Assembly (NCBI GenBank): GCA_023388435.1
Contig: JAEWGG010000021.1
Location: forward strand, 1 to 51,388
DNA: 51,388 nucleotides
Source: Bacillota bacterium
Lineage (GTDB): Bacteria; Bacillota; Clostridia; Saccharofermentanales; Fastidiosipilaceae
Direction of reading: 5' to 3'
Shown: positions 24,774 to 33,895 of the stretch, in pieces
Layout of the letters: each line of letters begins with the position of its first letter
Position numbering within the stretch: position 1 is the first letter of the stretch
Made by a program: the position numbers and the translations under genes
Notes under the pieces: generated by a model
What the model saw: only the letters and a program-made list of their open reading frames with translations
Database searches by the model: none
What the model was told of the DNA's origin: nothing

Positions 24774-26261
24774 ATGCAAAACTGCCTGCGCATCCACGAG
24801 AAAGATAATGTTGCCGTGGCCTTGAAGCCCCTGGAGAAGGGACAGGTCCTCCACTTCCCCGAGGGCCTGGACCTGGTCTGCCAGGAGGACATCCCCCAGG
24901 GGCACAAGATTGCCCTCCGCTCCCTGATCGAGGGCGAGGCCATCATCAAGTACGGTGCCCGCATCGGTCTGGCCACCGCGGACATCCCCCAGGGGACCTG
25001 GATTCACACCCACAATATCCGAACGGGTCTGGGCGAGGTCCTGGACTACCGCTATGAACCCGACTTCGCTCCCCTGTCCGCTGGCGAGCAGCGCCACTTC
25101 CAGGGCTATCGCCGCCCCGACGGCAGGGTCGGAATCCGCAATGAGATCTGGATCATCCCCACCGTGGGCTGTGTGAACAACATCGCCCAACATCTGGAGC
25201 GCCAGGGCAGCCAGCGCTTCGTCCGCGGCTCCGTGGAGGCGGTTTACGCCTTTCCCCACCCCTATGGCTGCTCTCAGATGGGTGATGACCAGGAAAACAC
25301 GCGCAAAATTCTCTCAGCCCTGATCCAGCACCCTAATGCCGCGGCCGTCCTCGTCCTCGGCCTGGGCTGCGAAAACAGCGGAATTGAGGTCCTAAAAGGC
25401 TATCTCGGCGACTATGACCAGGCCCGTCTGCGCTTCTTGAACTGCCAGGATTCGACTGACGAACTGGCCGAGGGCCTGGAGCTCCTGGAGGAGCTGGCCG
25501 CCTATGCCGGCCAGTTTCAGCGGGAAGAAATCCCGGCCAGCGAGCTGGTTGTGGGGCTGAAATGCGGCGGCTCAGACGGCCTCTCAGGCATCACGGCCAA
25601 CCCCACAGTCGGACGCTTCTCAGACCTCCTGATCGCCCAGGGCGGCTCCACCATACTCACGGAGGTGCCCGAGATGTTTGGCGCTGAAACCCAGCTCATG
25701 GCCCGCTGCAGCAGCGAGGAACTCTTCCACAAGACAGTGGCCCTGATCAACGATTTCAAGGAATACTTCATGCGCCACGGGCAAACAATCTACGAAAATC
25801 CCTCTCCCGGCAATAAGCAGGGCGGCATATCCACCCTGGAGGACAAGTCCCTGGGCTGTACGCAAAAGTCTGGGAACGCCCCTATTTCTGGTGTCCTCGC
25901 CTACGGTGAGCCCCTCCAGGCCCACGGCTTAAACCTGCTCAGCGCCCCTGGCAACGACCTCGTCGCCGCCACGGCCCTGGCCGCTTCAGGAGCCCACATG
26001 GTCCTCTTCACCACAGGCCGAGGCACGCCCTTTGCCTGCCCGGTTCCCACGCTCAAGATCTCTACCAACAACCGCATCTACGAGCAGAAAAAGAACTGGA
26101 TCGATTACAACTGCGGGACCATGGTCGACGGTGTCAGCCTGGACGAGCTGGGCCAGGGCCTCCTCGACCTCGTCCTCTCCGTCGCCTCCGGACAGAAGCT
26201 GAAGTCCGAGGAGGCCGGCTTCCATGACATGGCCATTTTTAAGCAGGGAGTTACCCTCTAA
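24774..26261 (+). CDS. uxaA: Altronate dehydratase
   Basis: UxaA dehydrates D-altronate to 2-keto-3-deoxy-D-gluconate in galacturonate breakdown. The 495-residue chain has an N-terminal SAF-like module (about 1-95, HEKDNVAVALKPLEKGQ) and the dehydratase body with the family motif GYRRPDGRVGIRNEIWIIPT, HPYGCSQMGDD, GLKCGGSDGLSGI and the GTPFACPVPTLKISTN end. ATG 24774 follows GAGGAGGAAAGTT; an in-frame TTG lies five codons earlier. It is first of a two-gene operon with uxaB, 43 bases apart. Confidence 0.94.
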   Translation: MQNCLRIHEKDNVAVALKPLEKGQVLHFPEGLDLVCQEDIPQGHKIALRSLIEGEAIIKYGARIGLATADIPQGTWIHTHNIRTGLGEVLDYRYEPDFAPLSAGEQRHFQGYRRPDGRVGIRNEIWIIPTVGCVNNIAQHLERQGSQRFVRGSVEAVYAFPHPYGCSQMGDDQENTRKILSALIQHPNAAAVLVLGLGCENSGIEVLKGYLGDYDQARLRFLNCQDSTDELAEGLELLEELAAYAGQFQREEIPASELVVGLKCGGSDGLSGITANPTVGRFSDLLIAQGGSTILTEVPEMFGAETQLMARCSSEELFHKTVALINDFKEYFMRHGQTIYENPSPGNKQGGISTLEDKSLGCTQKSGNAPISGVLAYGEPLQAHGLNLLSAPGNDLVAATALAASGAHMVLFTTGRGTPFACPVPTLKISTNNRIYEQKKNWIDYNCGTMVDGVSLDELGQGLLDLVLSVASGQKLKSEEAGFHDMAIFKQGVTL

Positions 26262-26304
26262 ACAGCCTCCAATAAGGGGCTAAAGCGAAAGGAGCACAGC
26301 TATT

Positions 26305-27792
26305 ATGCCAGCAATTCAAGACAAGGTTCAGCGCCGCTTCGGCCACTATCCCGAACGCATCCTCCAATTCGGAGAGGGCAACTTCCTCCGCGCCTTTGTG
26401 GACTGGATGATTGACAAGGCCAACCGGGATGGCATTTATCAGGGCAGCATCGTCCTCTGCCAGGCCATTGAAGGTGGAGACGTGCTCCGCCAGTTCATCA
26501 ACGAGCAGGAGGGCCTGTACACCCTCGTCATGCGCGGAGCCGAGGAGGGCCGCCCCGTAGAACAGATCGAGACCATAAGCTCCGTCTCCCGCTGTATCAA
26601 CGCCTACAGTGACTACCAGGAGCTGATGAAGCTGGCCGCCTCCCCAGACCTGGAAGTCGTCGTCTCCAACACCACTGAGGCCGGCATCAGCTACCATGCG
26701 GGAGACAAGCTTGAGGACAGGCCGCCCTTCTCTTTCCCCGCGAAGGTCTGCGCCTTCCTCTACGCCCGCTACCAGGCCTTTGACCGCGACCCCGAGCGCC
26801 GTCACGGCCTGCTCTTCCTGCCGGTGGAATTGATTGATAACAACGGGGCGGAGCTGCGACGCATCGTCCTCCAGTACGCCAGGGACTGGGAGCTGGAAGC
26901 AGATTTTTGTCGCTGGGTTGAGGAGGCCAACCACTTTACCAGCACCCTGGTCGACCGCATCGTGACAGGCTATCCCCGTGATGAGGCCGCCCAATTTAGC
27001 GAGCGCCTCGGCTATGAGGACAAGATTCTGGACACTTCGGAGCTCTTTAATCTCTGGGTCATTGAGGGGGACGAGGCCTGGGCTGACAAGCTCCCGGTAC
27101 ACAGGACCGACGCCAACGTGATCTGGACCAGGGACGTGCGCCCCTATAAAAAGCGCAAGGTCCGCATCCTGAACGGGGCCCATACAGCTACGGTCCTGGC
27201 GGCCTATCTCGCCGGCTTCGACCACGTCCTGGACTTTATGCAGGATGAGGCCGTGCGCAGCTATATGAACCGTCTGCTGCACGAGGAGGTCATCCCCGTA
27301 CTCGACCTCCCCAGAGAGGAATTGGAGACCTTTGCAGCCGCAGTGAACGACCGTTTCGCCAATCCCTACATCAAGCACAAGCTCCTGGACATCTCCCTGA
27401 ACTCCTGCTCCAAGTTCAACGCCCGCTGCCTGCCCTCCCTCCTCGAATTCGTCGAGCAGAAGGGCCAGCTCCCGCGGCGCCTGGTCTTCGCCCTGGCGGC
27501 CCTGATCCGCTTCTATAAGATTCGCCGCCAGGAGGATGGACGCAATCAGGGCCAGCGCAGCAAGGATGGGGCCTATCCCGTGCGAGATGACCAGTCCGTG
27601 CTGGACTTCTTTGCCCAGATTTGGGCGGAGAATCTGAGCGCGGAGGAACGCGCCCGTCGGGTCCTGTCCAAGACGGACTTCTGGTCCGGACGTGACCTCA
27701 GCGCTGTGCCTGGCCTCTGCGAGGCTGTGGCCGCCGACCTGGAAGCCATGGAAGAGCGGGACATGCACGACCTGCTTAAGGACCTGGCCTGA
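26305..27792 (+). CDS. uxaB: Tagaturonate reductase (altronate oxidoreductase)
   Basis: UxaB reduces D-tagaturonate to D-altronate with NADH, the step before UxaA. The 495-residue product shows the mannitol-dehydrogenase-superfamily signature RILQFGEGNFLRAFVDWMID at the N-terminus, SNTTEAGISY, FLPVELIDNNGAEL and KVRILNGAHTATVL with the catalytic Lys/His region, and CSKFNARCLPSL. GGAG lies 10 bases before the ATG. The isomerase UxaC, the kinase KdgK and the aldolase are not in the window. Confidence 0.94.
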   Translation: MPAIQDKVQRRFGHYPERILQFGEGNFLRAFVDWMIDKANRDGIYQGSIVLCQAIEGGDVLRQFINEQEGLYTLVMRGAEEGRPVEQIETISSVSRCINAYSDYQELMKLAASPDLEVVVSNTTEAGISYHAGDKLEDRPPFSFPAKVCAFLYARYQAFDRDPERRHGLLFLPVELIDNNGAELRRIVLQYARDWELEADFCRWVEEANHFTSTLVDRIVTGYPRDEAAQFSERLGYEDKILDTSELFNLWVIEGDEAWADKLPVHRTDANVIWTRDVRPYKKRKVRILNGAHTATVLAAYLAGFDHVLDFMQDEAVRSYMNRLLHEEVIPVLDLPREELETFAAAVNDRFANPYIKHKLLDISLNSCSKFNARCLPSLLEFVEQKGQLPRRLVFALAALIRFYKIRRQEDGRNQGQRSKDGAYPVRDDQSVLDFFAQIWAENLSAEERARRVLSKTDFWSGRDLSAVPGLCEAVAADLEAMEERDMHDLLKDLA

Positions 27793-27814
27793 CTTAGCTT
27801 CGGAAATCCAGATC

Positions 27815-27854
27815 AAAAGCCCCCAGCATTTGTGGACTGCTGGGGGCTTTTTTC
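27815..27854. terminator. uxaB terminator, bidirectional
   Basis: AAAAGCCCCCAGCA pairs with TGCTGGGGGCTTTT, followed by more T. It separates uxaB from the convergent transporter gene. Confidence 0.9.
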
Positions 27855-27921
27855 TACGTGGGGAACAGGTATTTCTAAGAACTCAGCTGGAAGCGGCAGT
27901 TACCTGGTATAGAGCCAAATT

Positions 27922-28998
27922 TTACGCCCGCCTCCTGAGCTTGCGGAGATAATCCTGGGGATTCACGGCGATGATAAAAATGCCCAGAACCATGAGCAGG
28001 GCCCCCAGCCAGCTGAGCGGGTGGAGGTCCCAGCCAGTCTGGCCCCCATAAACACCCAGGAGCAGCCAGCAAAAAAACGGTCCCCAGAAGGCGTAGCTGC
28101 CATTACAGGCCATACCCAGGGCTACGCCACAGAGGCTGTTTCCCTTATACCAGAGGCTGTAGGCAAAGAGGGCAAAAAATCCGCTGAGCGCAAAGATGGC
28201 CAGCGAGGGAGGATCTGAAAGAGCCCCCTGTAGCAAGTCGGGATAAAGGGCCAGGCCCCGGATATCAAAGCAGGAGGCCAGGGGCAGAAGCAGGAGCAGA
28301 TTCGTCAGACCCGAAGTGAATTGACGGATGCTAATACCCAGTTCATAGTCCAGGGCCTTCGTGGCAAAGCCGGCCACACAGCCCTCCAGCCCCCAGCCAA
28401 AGGCCGCGAACAGGGCCAGGCCAGCGCCCAGCAGCGTGCGCATCGGCGTCAGCGATAAACTGAGCCCCGTCGCCCCAATACAGACCGAGGCCACAAGGCA
28501 GATTCCGATACCCAGCCACATATGCCGACGTATGGCCTGCTTAAAGAAAAGGCGGTCCAGCAGGGTCCCAATCACAGGACAGAGGGCCGTAATCGGGATC
28601 ACCAGGGAGCCCGCCTGCTGCAGGGCGATGACATAGGCGGCACTAGCCAGGGGGCCACCCACGAGGGCCGCGCCCAGGAGGATGCGCCCCGATGAGCTGC
28701 GCAGGGCCGGGGCCAGCCCCCCAAGTTTTCCCCTCAGCAGGAGCATGAGCAGGGACCAGAGGGCTGAGAGCAGGTCGTTGATCGTACTGGCCAAAATCCC
28801 TAGGAGAACGGTCAGCGCATAGGCTGACAGAAGTCCCTCGCGGGGCCAGCGGGCCCACTGCCCCGTCCCCATGGCCTGGGTCAAAAAGGCGGAATACACA
28901 CCGTAACAGACCCCGGAAATCAGGGCCAAAAGCATGCCGATACGCCGCGAATCCGAGCGCTCTCTCCGGCTACAACACTGCTGCTTCGAATCTCCCAT
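27922..28998 (-). CDS. DMT/EamA-type transporter
   Basis: The product of about 358 residues is highly hydrophobic, with about ten transmembrane segments in two halves. It carries drug/metabolite-transporter features such as GPLASAAYVIALQQAGSLVI with PITALCPVIGTLLDRLFFKQ in the first half. The substrate is not evident. ATG 28998 has GGAG 6 bases upstream; an ATG at 29010 is possible. The gene follows a GntR-family regulator by about 20 bases, so the pair is probably an operon in which the regulator controls uptake or export of its ligand. Confidence 0.8.
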   Translation of the reverse strand: MGDSKQQCCSRRERSDSRRIGMLLALISGVCYGVYSAFLTQAMGTGQWARWPREGLLSAYALTVLLGILASTINDLLSALWSLLMLLLRGKLGGLAPALRSSSGRILLGAALVGGPLASAAYVIALQQAGSLVIPITALCPVIGTLLDRLFFKQAIRRHMWLGIGICLVASVCIGATGLSLSLTPMRTLLGAGLALFAAFGWGLEGCVAGFATKALDYELGISIRQFTSGLTNLLLLLPLASCFDIRGLALYPDLLQGALSDPPSLAIFALSGFFALFAYSLWYKGNSLCGVALGMACNGSYAFWGPFFCWLLLGVYGGQTGWDLHPLSWLGALLMVLGIFIIAVNPQDYLRKLRRRA

Positions 28999-29019
28999 CC
29001 CAAGCTCCATGCCCCTGGG

Positions 29020-29700
29020 CTAGGCCCTCTCCCCTTCCGTACGGGAGCTCTGCTGCAGCTCACAGAAGCGGGCCAGGGCCGCCTCGGCACTCTGGCGCAG
29101 GTGGGAGCGCATGGCCTCCTGGGCGCGACTCGCCTCTCCGGCCTGGATGGCCTGATAGATTTCTGCGTGTTCCTTGTGGGCCCGCTCCATATACTCTCCG
29201 CGCATGCGCTCGGCGTCCAGAGCCGTCCCATTCCAGAGCTGTCCCAGGAGCATCTGAAGGCGCTCACTGCCCGCCAGTTCCCAGACCGCCAGATGGAAGG
29301 CCTCGTTACTTTCCTTAAAAAGCTCCAGATCCATCAGCTGGCAGGCCAGGGCCTCACGACGAAAGGCCTGATCCAGGCCAGGACAGCCCTTGGCAGGGGC
29401 GGCCAGGGCCGCCCGTCTGGCCGCCTCCTCCTCCAACAGGGCCCGGAGGGAGAAGTGGTCCTGGATGGACTCGGCTGTCAGCTCCCGCACCTGGGCACCG
29501 CGGTTCGGGCGCAGGGCAATCAGCCCCTCCATGGCCAGAATCTGAAAGGCCTCGCGGACTGGCGTACGCGAGACCCCAGCCAGCTCGGCTACACGGTCAA
29601 GGGTCAAGAACTCACCTGACTGGTACTCACCAGCCAGTATGGCCTTACGCAGGATTGCCGCCACCTGTTCTCGGGCGGGCAGAACTCGGATTGGCTCCAC
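29020..29700 (-). CDS. GntR-family (FCD/FadR-type) transcriptional regulator
   Basis: The 226-residue protein has an N-terminal winged helix (AAILRKAILAGEYQSGEFL, LAELAGVSRTPVREA-like pattern with VAELAGVSRTPVREAFQIL) and a C-terminal all-helical FCD ligand domain with candidate metal residues in FHLAVWELAG and HKEHAEIYQAI. FCD regulators often sense carboxylates or sugar acids, which would fit the nearby hexuronate genes, but nothing fixes the ligand. The start is GTG with GAGGA 6 bases upstream. Confidence 0.88.
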   Translation of the reverse strand: MEPIRVLPAREQVAAILRKAILAGEYQSGEFLTLDRVAELAGVSRTPVREAFQILAMEGLIALRPNRGAQVRELTAESIQDHFSLRALLEEEAARRAALAAPAKGCPGLDQAFRREALACQLMDLELFKESNEAFHLAVWELAGSERLQMLLGQLWNGTALDAERMRGEYMERAHKEHAEIYQAIQAGEASRAQEAMRSHLRQSAEAALARFCELQQSSRTEGERA

Positions 29701-29729
29701 GCTAGTTCCTCACTTCCCGCAGTGCGGAC

Positions 29730-29957
29730 TCACTCGTAGAGTGAGCCCTCGTTAAAGTAGCGGTTCACATCGTGCAGGAGGGCGTCAATGTCGATACCGT
29801 GGACCATGCAGGCCTCCTCCAGCGTCTCGTCAGCGGACATCGCACAGCCGAAGCAGTGCAGGCCGTGCACCATCAGGATGGGGGCCACGCCCTCATCGAT
29901 CTCCAAGAGGTCAGCGATGACCATGTCCTTCGTCACTTCCGCATTATAGTTATCCAT
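29730..29957 (-). CDS. DUF1858 domain protein
   Basis: The 75-residue protein matches the DUF1858 pattern: VTKDMVIADLLEIDEGVAPIL, then HGLHCFGCAMSADETLEEAC with a CxxC pair (C35, C38) and a third cysteine (C50), then HGIDIDALLHDVNRYF. Members resemble hybrid-cluster-associated small proteins and may bind metal or a redox group; the function is unknown. ATG 29957 has GAGGAG upstream. The stop of a 54-codon upstream ORF lies 2 bases before it. Confidence 0.85.
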   Translation of the reverse strand: MDNYNAEVTKDMVIADLLEIDEGVAPILMVHGLHCFGCAMSADETLEEACMVHGIDIDALLHDVNRYFNEGSLYE

Positions 29958-29959
29958 CC

Positions 29960-30124
29960 CTAGCTCCTCTCTTCTCTCCAGGCCTCTTCTCGGGACCTGG
30001 AAACGGGTCCGGGCAATTTTTTGAAGCTCCGGTACCACAGCAATAATTCAGGCAAAAAATAAACGCAGGGAGCAGTCCTTCCTCCTCCACTGGAACGAAT
30101 TCCAGTGCCTCTCAACTGCACCAT
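29960..30124 (-). CDS. Possible 54-residue leader ORF upstream of DUF1858
   Basis: ATG 30124 has GAGGAG 5 bases upstream and opens a 54-codon frame (MVQLRGTGIRSSGGGRTAPC, ending REEAWREERS) whose TAG is 2 bases before the DUF1858 ATG, the arrangement expected for coupling. The peptide has no recognisable domain and is Arg/Gly-rich with one hydrophobic patch (VYFLPELLLWY). The same stretch contains a hairpin (30088-30107), so it may instead be structured leader RNA. Confidence 0.4.
   Translation of the reverse strand: MVQLRGTGIRSSGGGRTAPCVYFLPELLLWYRSFKKLPGPVSRSREEAWREERS
30088..30107 (-). promoter_or_regulatory. Hairpin with UUCG loop in DUF1858 leader
   Basis: On the minus strand CACTGGAA and TTCCAGTG form a perfect 8-pair stem with loop TTCG, a stable tetraloop sequence. 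It lies about 25 bases into the transcript. Confidence 0.55.
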
Positions 30125-30136
30125 GCGTTCTCCTCA

Positions 30137-30164
30137 ATTATAGTTCAAAAAACTTTTTTGACAA
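30137..30164 (-). promoter_or_regulatory. Promoter of the DUF1858 transcript
   Basis: TTGTCA (30159-30164), 16 bases, TATAAT (30137-30142) on the minus strand. The expected +1 is only about 6 bases before the upstream ORF's ATG. Confidence 0.7.
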
Positions 30165-30178
30165 GTGGGTAAAAAGGC

Positions 30179-30207
30179 TTGCGCGATTTCAGATTTGCTG
30201 ATATACT
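30179..30207 (+). promoter_or_regulatory. tRNA-Glu promoter
   Basis: TTGCGC (30179-30184), 17 bases, TATACT (30202-30207), ending 12 bases before the tRNA. The same TTGCG-type -35 is seen at the tRNA-Arg gene. Confidence 0.75.
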
Positions 30208-30219
30208 AGTCAAGCATTC

Positions 30220-30294
30220 GGCCCTATGGTCAAGCGGTTAAGACGCCGCCCTCTCAAGGCGGAATCCCGAGTTCGATTCTCGGTAGGGTCACCA
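30220..30294 (+). tRNA. tRNA-Glu (anticodon CUC), CCA encoded
   Basis: The cloverleaf folds: acceptor GGCCCTA/TAGGGTC, anticodon stem CCGCC/GGCGG with loop CTCTCAA, T arm with GTTCGATTC. CCA is encoded at 30292-30294. The anticodon CUC reads GAG. Confidence 0.93.
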
Positions 30295-30298
30295 GCTT

Positions 30299-30331
30299 AA
30301 GACAGCGGAATCTGCTCCGCTGTCTTTTTTA
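30299..30331 (+). terminator. tRNA-Glu terminator
   Basis: AGACAGCGGA pairs with TCCGCTGTCT, followed by six T, directly after the tRNA. Confidence 0.85.
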
Positions 30332-30399
30332 TGTTAGAAGCCCTCTGCCCAGACGGCGCCGCCCACTGGGTGCTGACGGGCCACGGTACAGATGAAAGA

Positions 30400-30440
30400 A
30401 GTCCCGCAGTCCATCTCTGGAACTGCGGGACTCTCTTTTT
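30400..30440. terminator. Inverted repeat after the ABC permease gene
   Basis: AGTCCCGCAGT (30400-30410) pairs with ACTGCGGGACT (30422-30432). It lies 37 bases past the permease stop; T-rich sequence flanks both sides. Confidence 0.65.
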
Positions 30441-30476
30441 CCTCACTGAGCCTCAGACGGGGCAGCTATTATGGCC

Positions 30477-33095
30477 TCAGTCCGCCATCGCCTCAATGGG
30501 CGAGGTCCTGAGGGCCTGACGGGCGGGGAGGATGCTGGCCAGCCAGGCGCAGAGGGCCGCAAGTCCAACGACGATGAGGAGCAGGGGCCAGTTCAGGGCG
30601 AAGTACACTTCTCCGACAAGGCTGTAGCCCAGTAGTAAATAGGTGCCGAAGATGCCGAAGAGAATGCCCAGAACAATTCCCGAAACTGTGCCCAGGGCCG
30701 CCAGGAGCAGGGCCTCATAGCTGAGGCTGCGGCGGAGCTGGGACCTGCTCATGCCGATGATACGGAGGGTTGCCGTCTCGGTCTGGCGCTCCAACACCGC
30801 GAGCATCAGGGTGTTGCTAATGCCAATCAGAGCGATCAGCAGGGCCACCGCAACCAGGCCCAACATGACGTACATGATGGTCTGGATAACGACCTTTAGC
30901 GCAATGCGCAGCACGATAGCCCCCTCGGACTCAAAGCCGCCGCCCACAGCCGACAGGCCCTCAGCAAGCTTCACCAGCTCCTGAAGCTGGGAGTCCTCTC
31001 TTATGCGTAGCCAGATCTCCTTATCTTCCTTGGGATAAGAAGCGAAGTCCTGGGCTCGGACATAGCCGAGCATGCGGCCGCGGCTGCTCCTTGTCGGCAG
31101 GTTGCTCCTGGCGACACGCAGCGTAAAGTCCTGCTCCTGCTGGCCCTCAGCGAAGTACAGTTTCACGGTCTCGCCATCCTGGGGCATGTGGCCGAAGCGT
31201 GCCACGAAGGTCTCGCGACAGTCCGCGCCGATCCAGAGCTCATTGGGGCCGAAGCTCTCTGCTCCACCATGGACCACCGATTTCAGGCCCTCGTCGGGAA
31301 TGAGAATCAGCTTCAGAGCCTTGTCAAAATCTTCTTGCCCCTGCTCGCTGGAGGCCAAAACGGTCTCCATGTGCAGGCTGTGCAGGACGAGGTCCTTGTG
31401 TTTTTCCAGGACCCTGTCAATTCCCGCAACTTCCTTGACATGGCTGAGGCGCATGTCCACCGGCAGGCGCTTCTGCAGGGTGTACTGCATGCTGCGTTCG
31501 ACGCTGGCCGCACCCGTTGTGATTGTCGAGACCAGCACCACACCGATCATCAGAGCCAGGCCCGTAAGCGAGGAGCGTCGGGGATTCTTCTGAATATTGG
31601 CCGAGGCGATCTGGAAGCTCGGTGAGAAGCGCCTGGCGACCCGCTGCGTGAAGCGCAGGAGCTGGGGCATCCAGATTTTTGCGGAGAAAATCAGACCCAG
31701 GAGACAGAGTGTAGCTGCCAGGAAGCCCAGTAAAAAGATAGAGATATAGCGATCCTGGCTAATTTCCAAGCGCCGCTTCACATCCATGTGAATCATGATA
31801 CTAATCAGGACCATGGCGCCGAAGCCAAGAAGCGTAATCAGTATGGAGAATACGCCACGACGGCGGCGGGCCTGGGGGCTTTGGATGAGCTCCAGGGGAC
31901 GCAGGGCCTCCAGGGCGCGGACGCGGGTCGCCGAGCGAGCCGAGCCCAGGACGGAGAGGAGGGTGAAGGCCGTCAGCACCAGGACAGGCAGGAGGAGATG
32001 GCGGGGGGAGGCCAGGCCGTGCAGGTGCATGCCACCGACAGTCACACCCGCCTTATCGAGTCCATAGACGAGCAGCTGGGGCAGGGCCGCGCCAATAAGG
32101 CTCGAAATGAGGCCCAGGGAGAGGCCGTCAGCGAGTACCCAGTGATAGATCTGACGCTTGGTCGCTCCGATGGCTCTGAAAAGGGCAAAGGTCTTGCGCT
32201 GCCTGGCCACCAGAACCTGGAAGGTGTTGGAGATAATCAGACCTGAAACGAGGACGGAAATCATGACAAAGAGGAGGAGCACCACGCTGATCGGGTTGAC
32301 AGCCTTCTCGCCAAAGAACTCACGCTGCATCTTGTCCTCAACCGCGGCCCGCGTTTCCAGTCTGTACTTGTCGAGGCCCAAAGCGGGCAGGTCTTCCGCC
32401 TGCAGGCTCCGCCCGTGCTCATAGAGATAGATATCCTGAATCGTATTCTCAGCCCTGTTCGTATCGGCCAGGTAAAACTTCTCGAAATCCTGCTTGGACA
32501 GGTAGATGCCCTCGTAAAGGAACTTCCCCTGTATGGTTTTGCTCAGGCCGACGATGTGAAACTTCTGGGTCTGGCGCTCCGGAAGCTCCCCCTTATAGCT
32601 GGTGACGCTCACATAGATATCGTCGCCCAACTTCACGTTCCACAAGTCAGCCAGGGTCTTGTTGAAGACCAGTTCCCCCTCCTGCGGCAGGCGGCCCTCA
32701 ATGATATTGTAGGGCCCCTCCTCTTTCACGTCCGGACTCAGGGACAGGCTGCCCACATAGCTGGACCGCTCATTATTAGTCCCCAGGTCCTCCGTCGAGA
32801 GTTCGGCATTCAAGGAGACATCCGGCCAGGCCCCCAGGCCCTCGGGCAGACGCTTGCGGAACTGCTCCCAGTCCTTGTACTGCAGCTGCTCCGAATCCAC
32901 ATCTTCCCTGTGCAGGCGCTGGCTGGCCCCGTCAAATTTTGTCAGGCGGGCCTGAACCAGCGAGGAGGACAGGAACTTCGCAACAATCAGCGAAAAGCTG
33001 AAGAATATGGCACAGATGATGATGGCGATGCGCGTCGGAATCAGGAGACGGCGCTGCTCACGCATCAGTTGTCTGCGTGGAGATTTCTGGCGCAT
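30477..33095 (-). CDS. ABC transporter permease, FtsX type with duplicated domains
   Basis: The 872-residue protein has an N-terminal membrane segment (about 20-42), a large outer domain (about 45-265) and two FtsX-type blocks: one around VVLLLFVMISVLVSGLIISN with RKTFALFRAIGATKRQIYH, the other around VALLIALIGISNTLMLAVLE with RIIGMSRSQLRRSL and the ending LPARQALRTSPIEAM. This layout is typical of Firmicutes exporters or mechanotransmitters for lipoproteins, peptides or antibiotics. ATG 33095 overlaps the stop of the ATPase gene. No accessory HlyD-type gene is adjacent. Confidence 0.9.
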   Translation of the reverse strand: MRQKSPRRQLMREQRRLLIPTRIAIIICAIFFSFSLIVAKFLSSSLVQARLTKFDGASQRLHREDVDSEQLQYKDWEQFRKRLPEGLGAWPDVSLNAELSTEDLGTNNERSSYVGSLSLSPDVKEEGPYNIIEGRLPQEGELVFNKTLADLWNVKLGDDIYVSVTSYKGELPERQTQKFHIVGLSKTIQGKFLYEGIYLSKQDFEKFYLADTNRAENTIQDIYLYEHGRSLQAEDLPALGLDKYRLETRAAVEDKMQREFFGEKAVNPISVVLLLFVMISVLVSGLIISNTFQVLVARQRKTFALFRAIGATKRQIYHWVLADGLSLGLISSLIGAALPQLLVYGLDKAGVTVGGMHLHGLASPRHLLLPVLVLTAFTLLSVLGSARSATRVRALEALRPLELIQSPQARRRRGVFSILITLLGFGAMVLISIMIHMDVKRRLEISQDRYISIFLLGFLAATLCLLGLIFSAKIWMPQLLRFTQRVARRFSPSFQIASANIQKNPRRSSLTGLALMIGVVLVSTITTGAASVERSMQYTLQKRLPVDMRLSHVKEVAGIDRVLEKHKDLVLHSLHMETVLASSEQGQEDFDKALKLILIPDEGLKSVVHGGAESFGPNELWIGADCRETFVARFGHMPQDGETVKLYFAEGQQEQDFTLRVARSNLPTRSSRGRMLGYVRAQDFASYPKEDKEIWLRIREDSQLQELVKLAEGLSAVGGGFESEGAIVLRIALKVVIQTIMYVMLGLVAVALLIALIGISNTLMLAVLERQTETATLRIIGMSRSQLRRSLSYEALLLAALGTVSGIVLGILFGIFGTYLLLGYSLVGEVYFALNWPLLLIVVGLAALCAWLASILPARQALRTSPIEAMAD

Positions 33096-33895
33096 CAAAG
33101 CCCCTCCTTCCCGCTCACAGTCTGCTCTGCCAGCCCTGCTGCGCTGCTTTTAGCCGCTCCGGCCTGGCGACTCTCCTCCATCAGGCGCAGGAGGAGCTGG
33201 CTCAGCTCCTCGGCCCTCGGCTGTCGGCGCTCAGCCACGATATCCCCGTCGGCCAGAATCAGGACACGGTCCGCATAAGTGGCGGCCACAGGATCGTGGG
33301 TGACCATGACGACGGTCTGACCGAGGCGGTCCACCAGCTTCCGCAGCAGCTGCAGCACATCCTTACTCGTCACGCTGTCCAGATTACCCGTAGGCTCATC
33401 GGCGAAAATCACCTTGGGCTTGCTGATCAGGGCCCGGGCGATGGCCATGCGCTGCTGCTGGCCACCGGAGAGCTCACTCGGCCGGTGCGTCAGGCGGGAC
33501 TCAATCTGCAGGACGCTGGCCAGCTCCTGGAACCACTGCTCATCCGCCCGCTTCCCCGCCAGTGTCAGGGGCATGCGGATATTCTGTTCCGCCGTAAACA
33601 TCGGCAGAAGATTAAAGGACTGAAAGATAAAGCCAATCTCCTCGCGGCGCAGGAGGGTCAGCTCGTTGTCCCCCATGCGCGAGAGGGGCCGGCCCGCGAA
33701 GAGGACCTCACCTCCCGAGAGCCTGTCCAGCCCCGCGAGCACATGCATCAGGGTGGACTTACCGGAGCCTGAGGGCCCCATAATGGCCGTAAACTCACCT
33801 TCGGTGAAGCTCACATCCACACCGCGCAGGGCCTGCACTGCGGCCTGGCCCTCACCATATACTTTTTTGACATCTCTGGCTTCAATAATGCCCAT
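33095..33895 (-). CDS. ABC transporter ATP-binding protein (MacB/LolD class)
   Basis: The 266-residue ATPase powers the adjacent FtsX-type permease. It shows Walker A GPSGSGKST (40-48), the Q-loop LGFIFQSF-type IGFIFQSFNL, signature LSGGQQQRMAIARAL, Walker B VIFADEPTGNLDS and the H-loop VVMVTHDP. AGGAGG lies upstream of ATG 33895. Its stop overlaps the permease ATG by 4 bases. Confidence 0.93.
   Translation of the reverse strand: MGIIEARDVKKVYGEGQAAVQALRGVDVSFTEGEFTAIMGPSGSGKSTLMHVLAGLDRLSGGEVLFAGRPLSRMGDNELTLLRREEIGFIFQSFNLLPMFTAEQNIRMPLTLAGKRADEQWFQELASVLQIESRLTHRPSELSGGQQQRMAIARALISKPKVIFADEPTGNLDSVTSKDVLQLLRKLVDRLGQTVVMVTHDPVAATYADRVLILADGDIVAERRQPRAEELSQLLLRLMEESRQAGAAKSSAAGLAEQTVSGKEGL

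Noticed and set aside
30158..30163. Plus-strand TTGACA as -35 of the tRNA-Glu promoter
   Set aside because: No -10 lies at 16-18 bases; TTGCGC at 30179 is spaced correctly. The TTGACA overlaps the opposite-strand -35 of the DUF1858 promoter.
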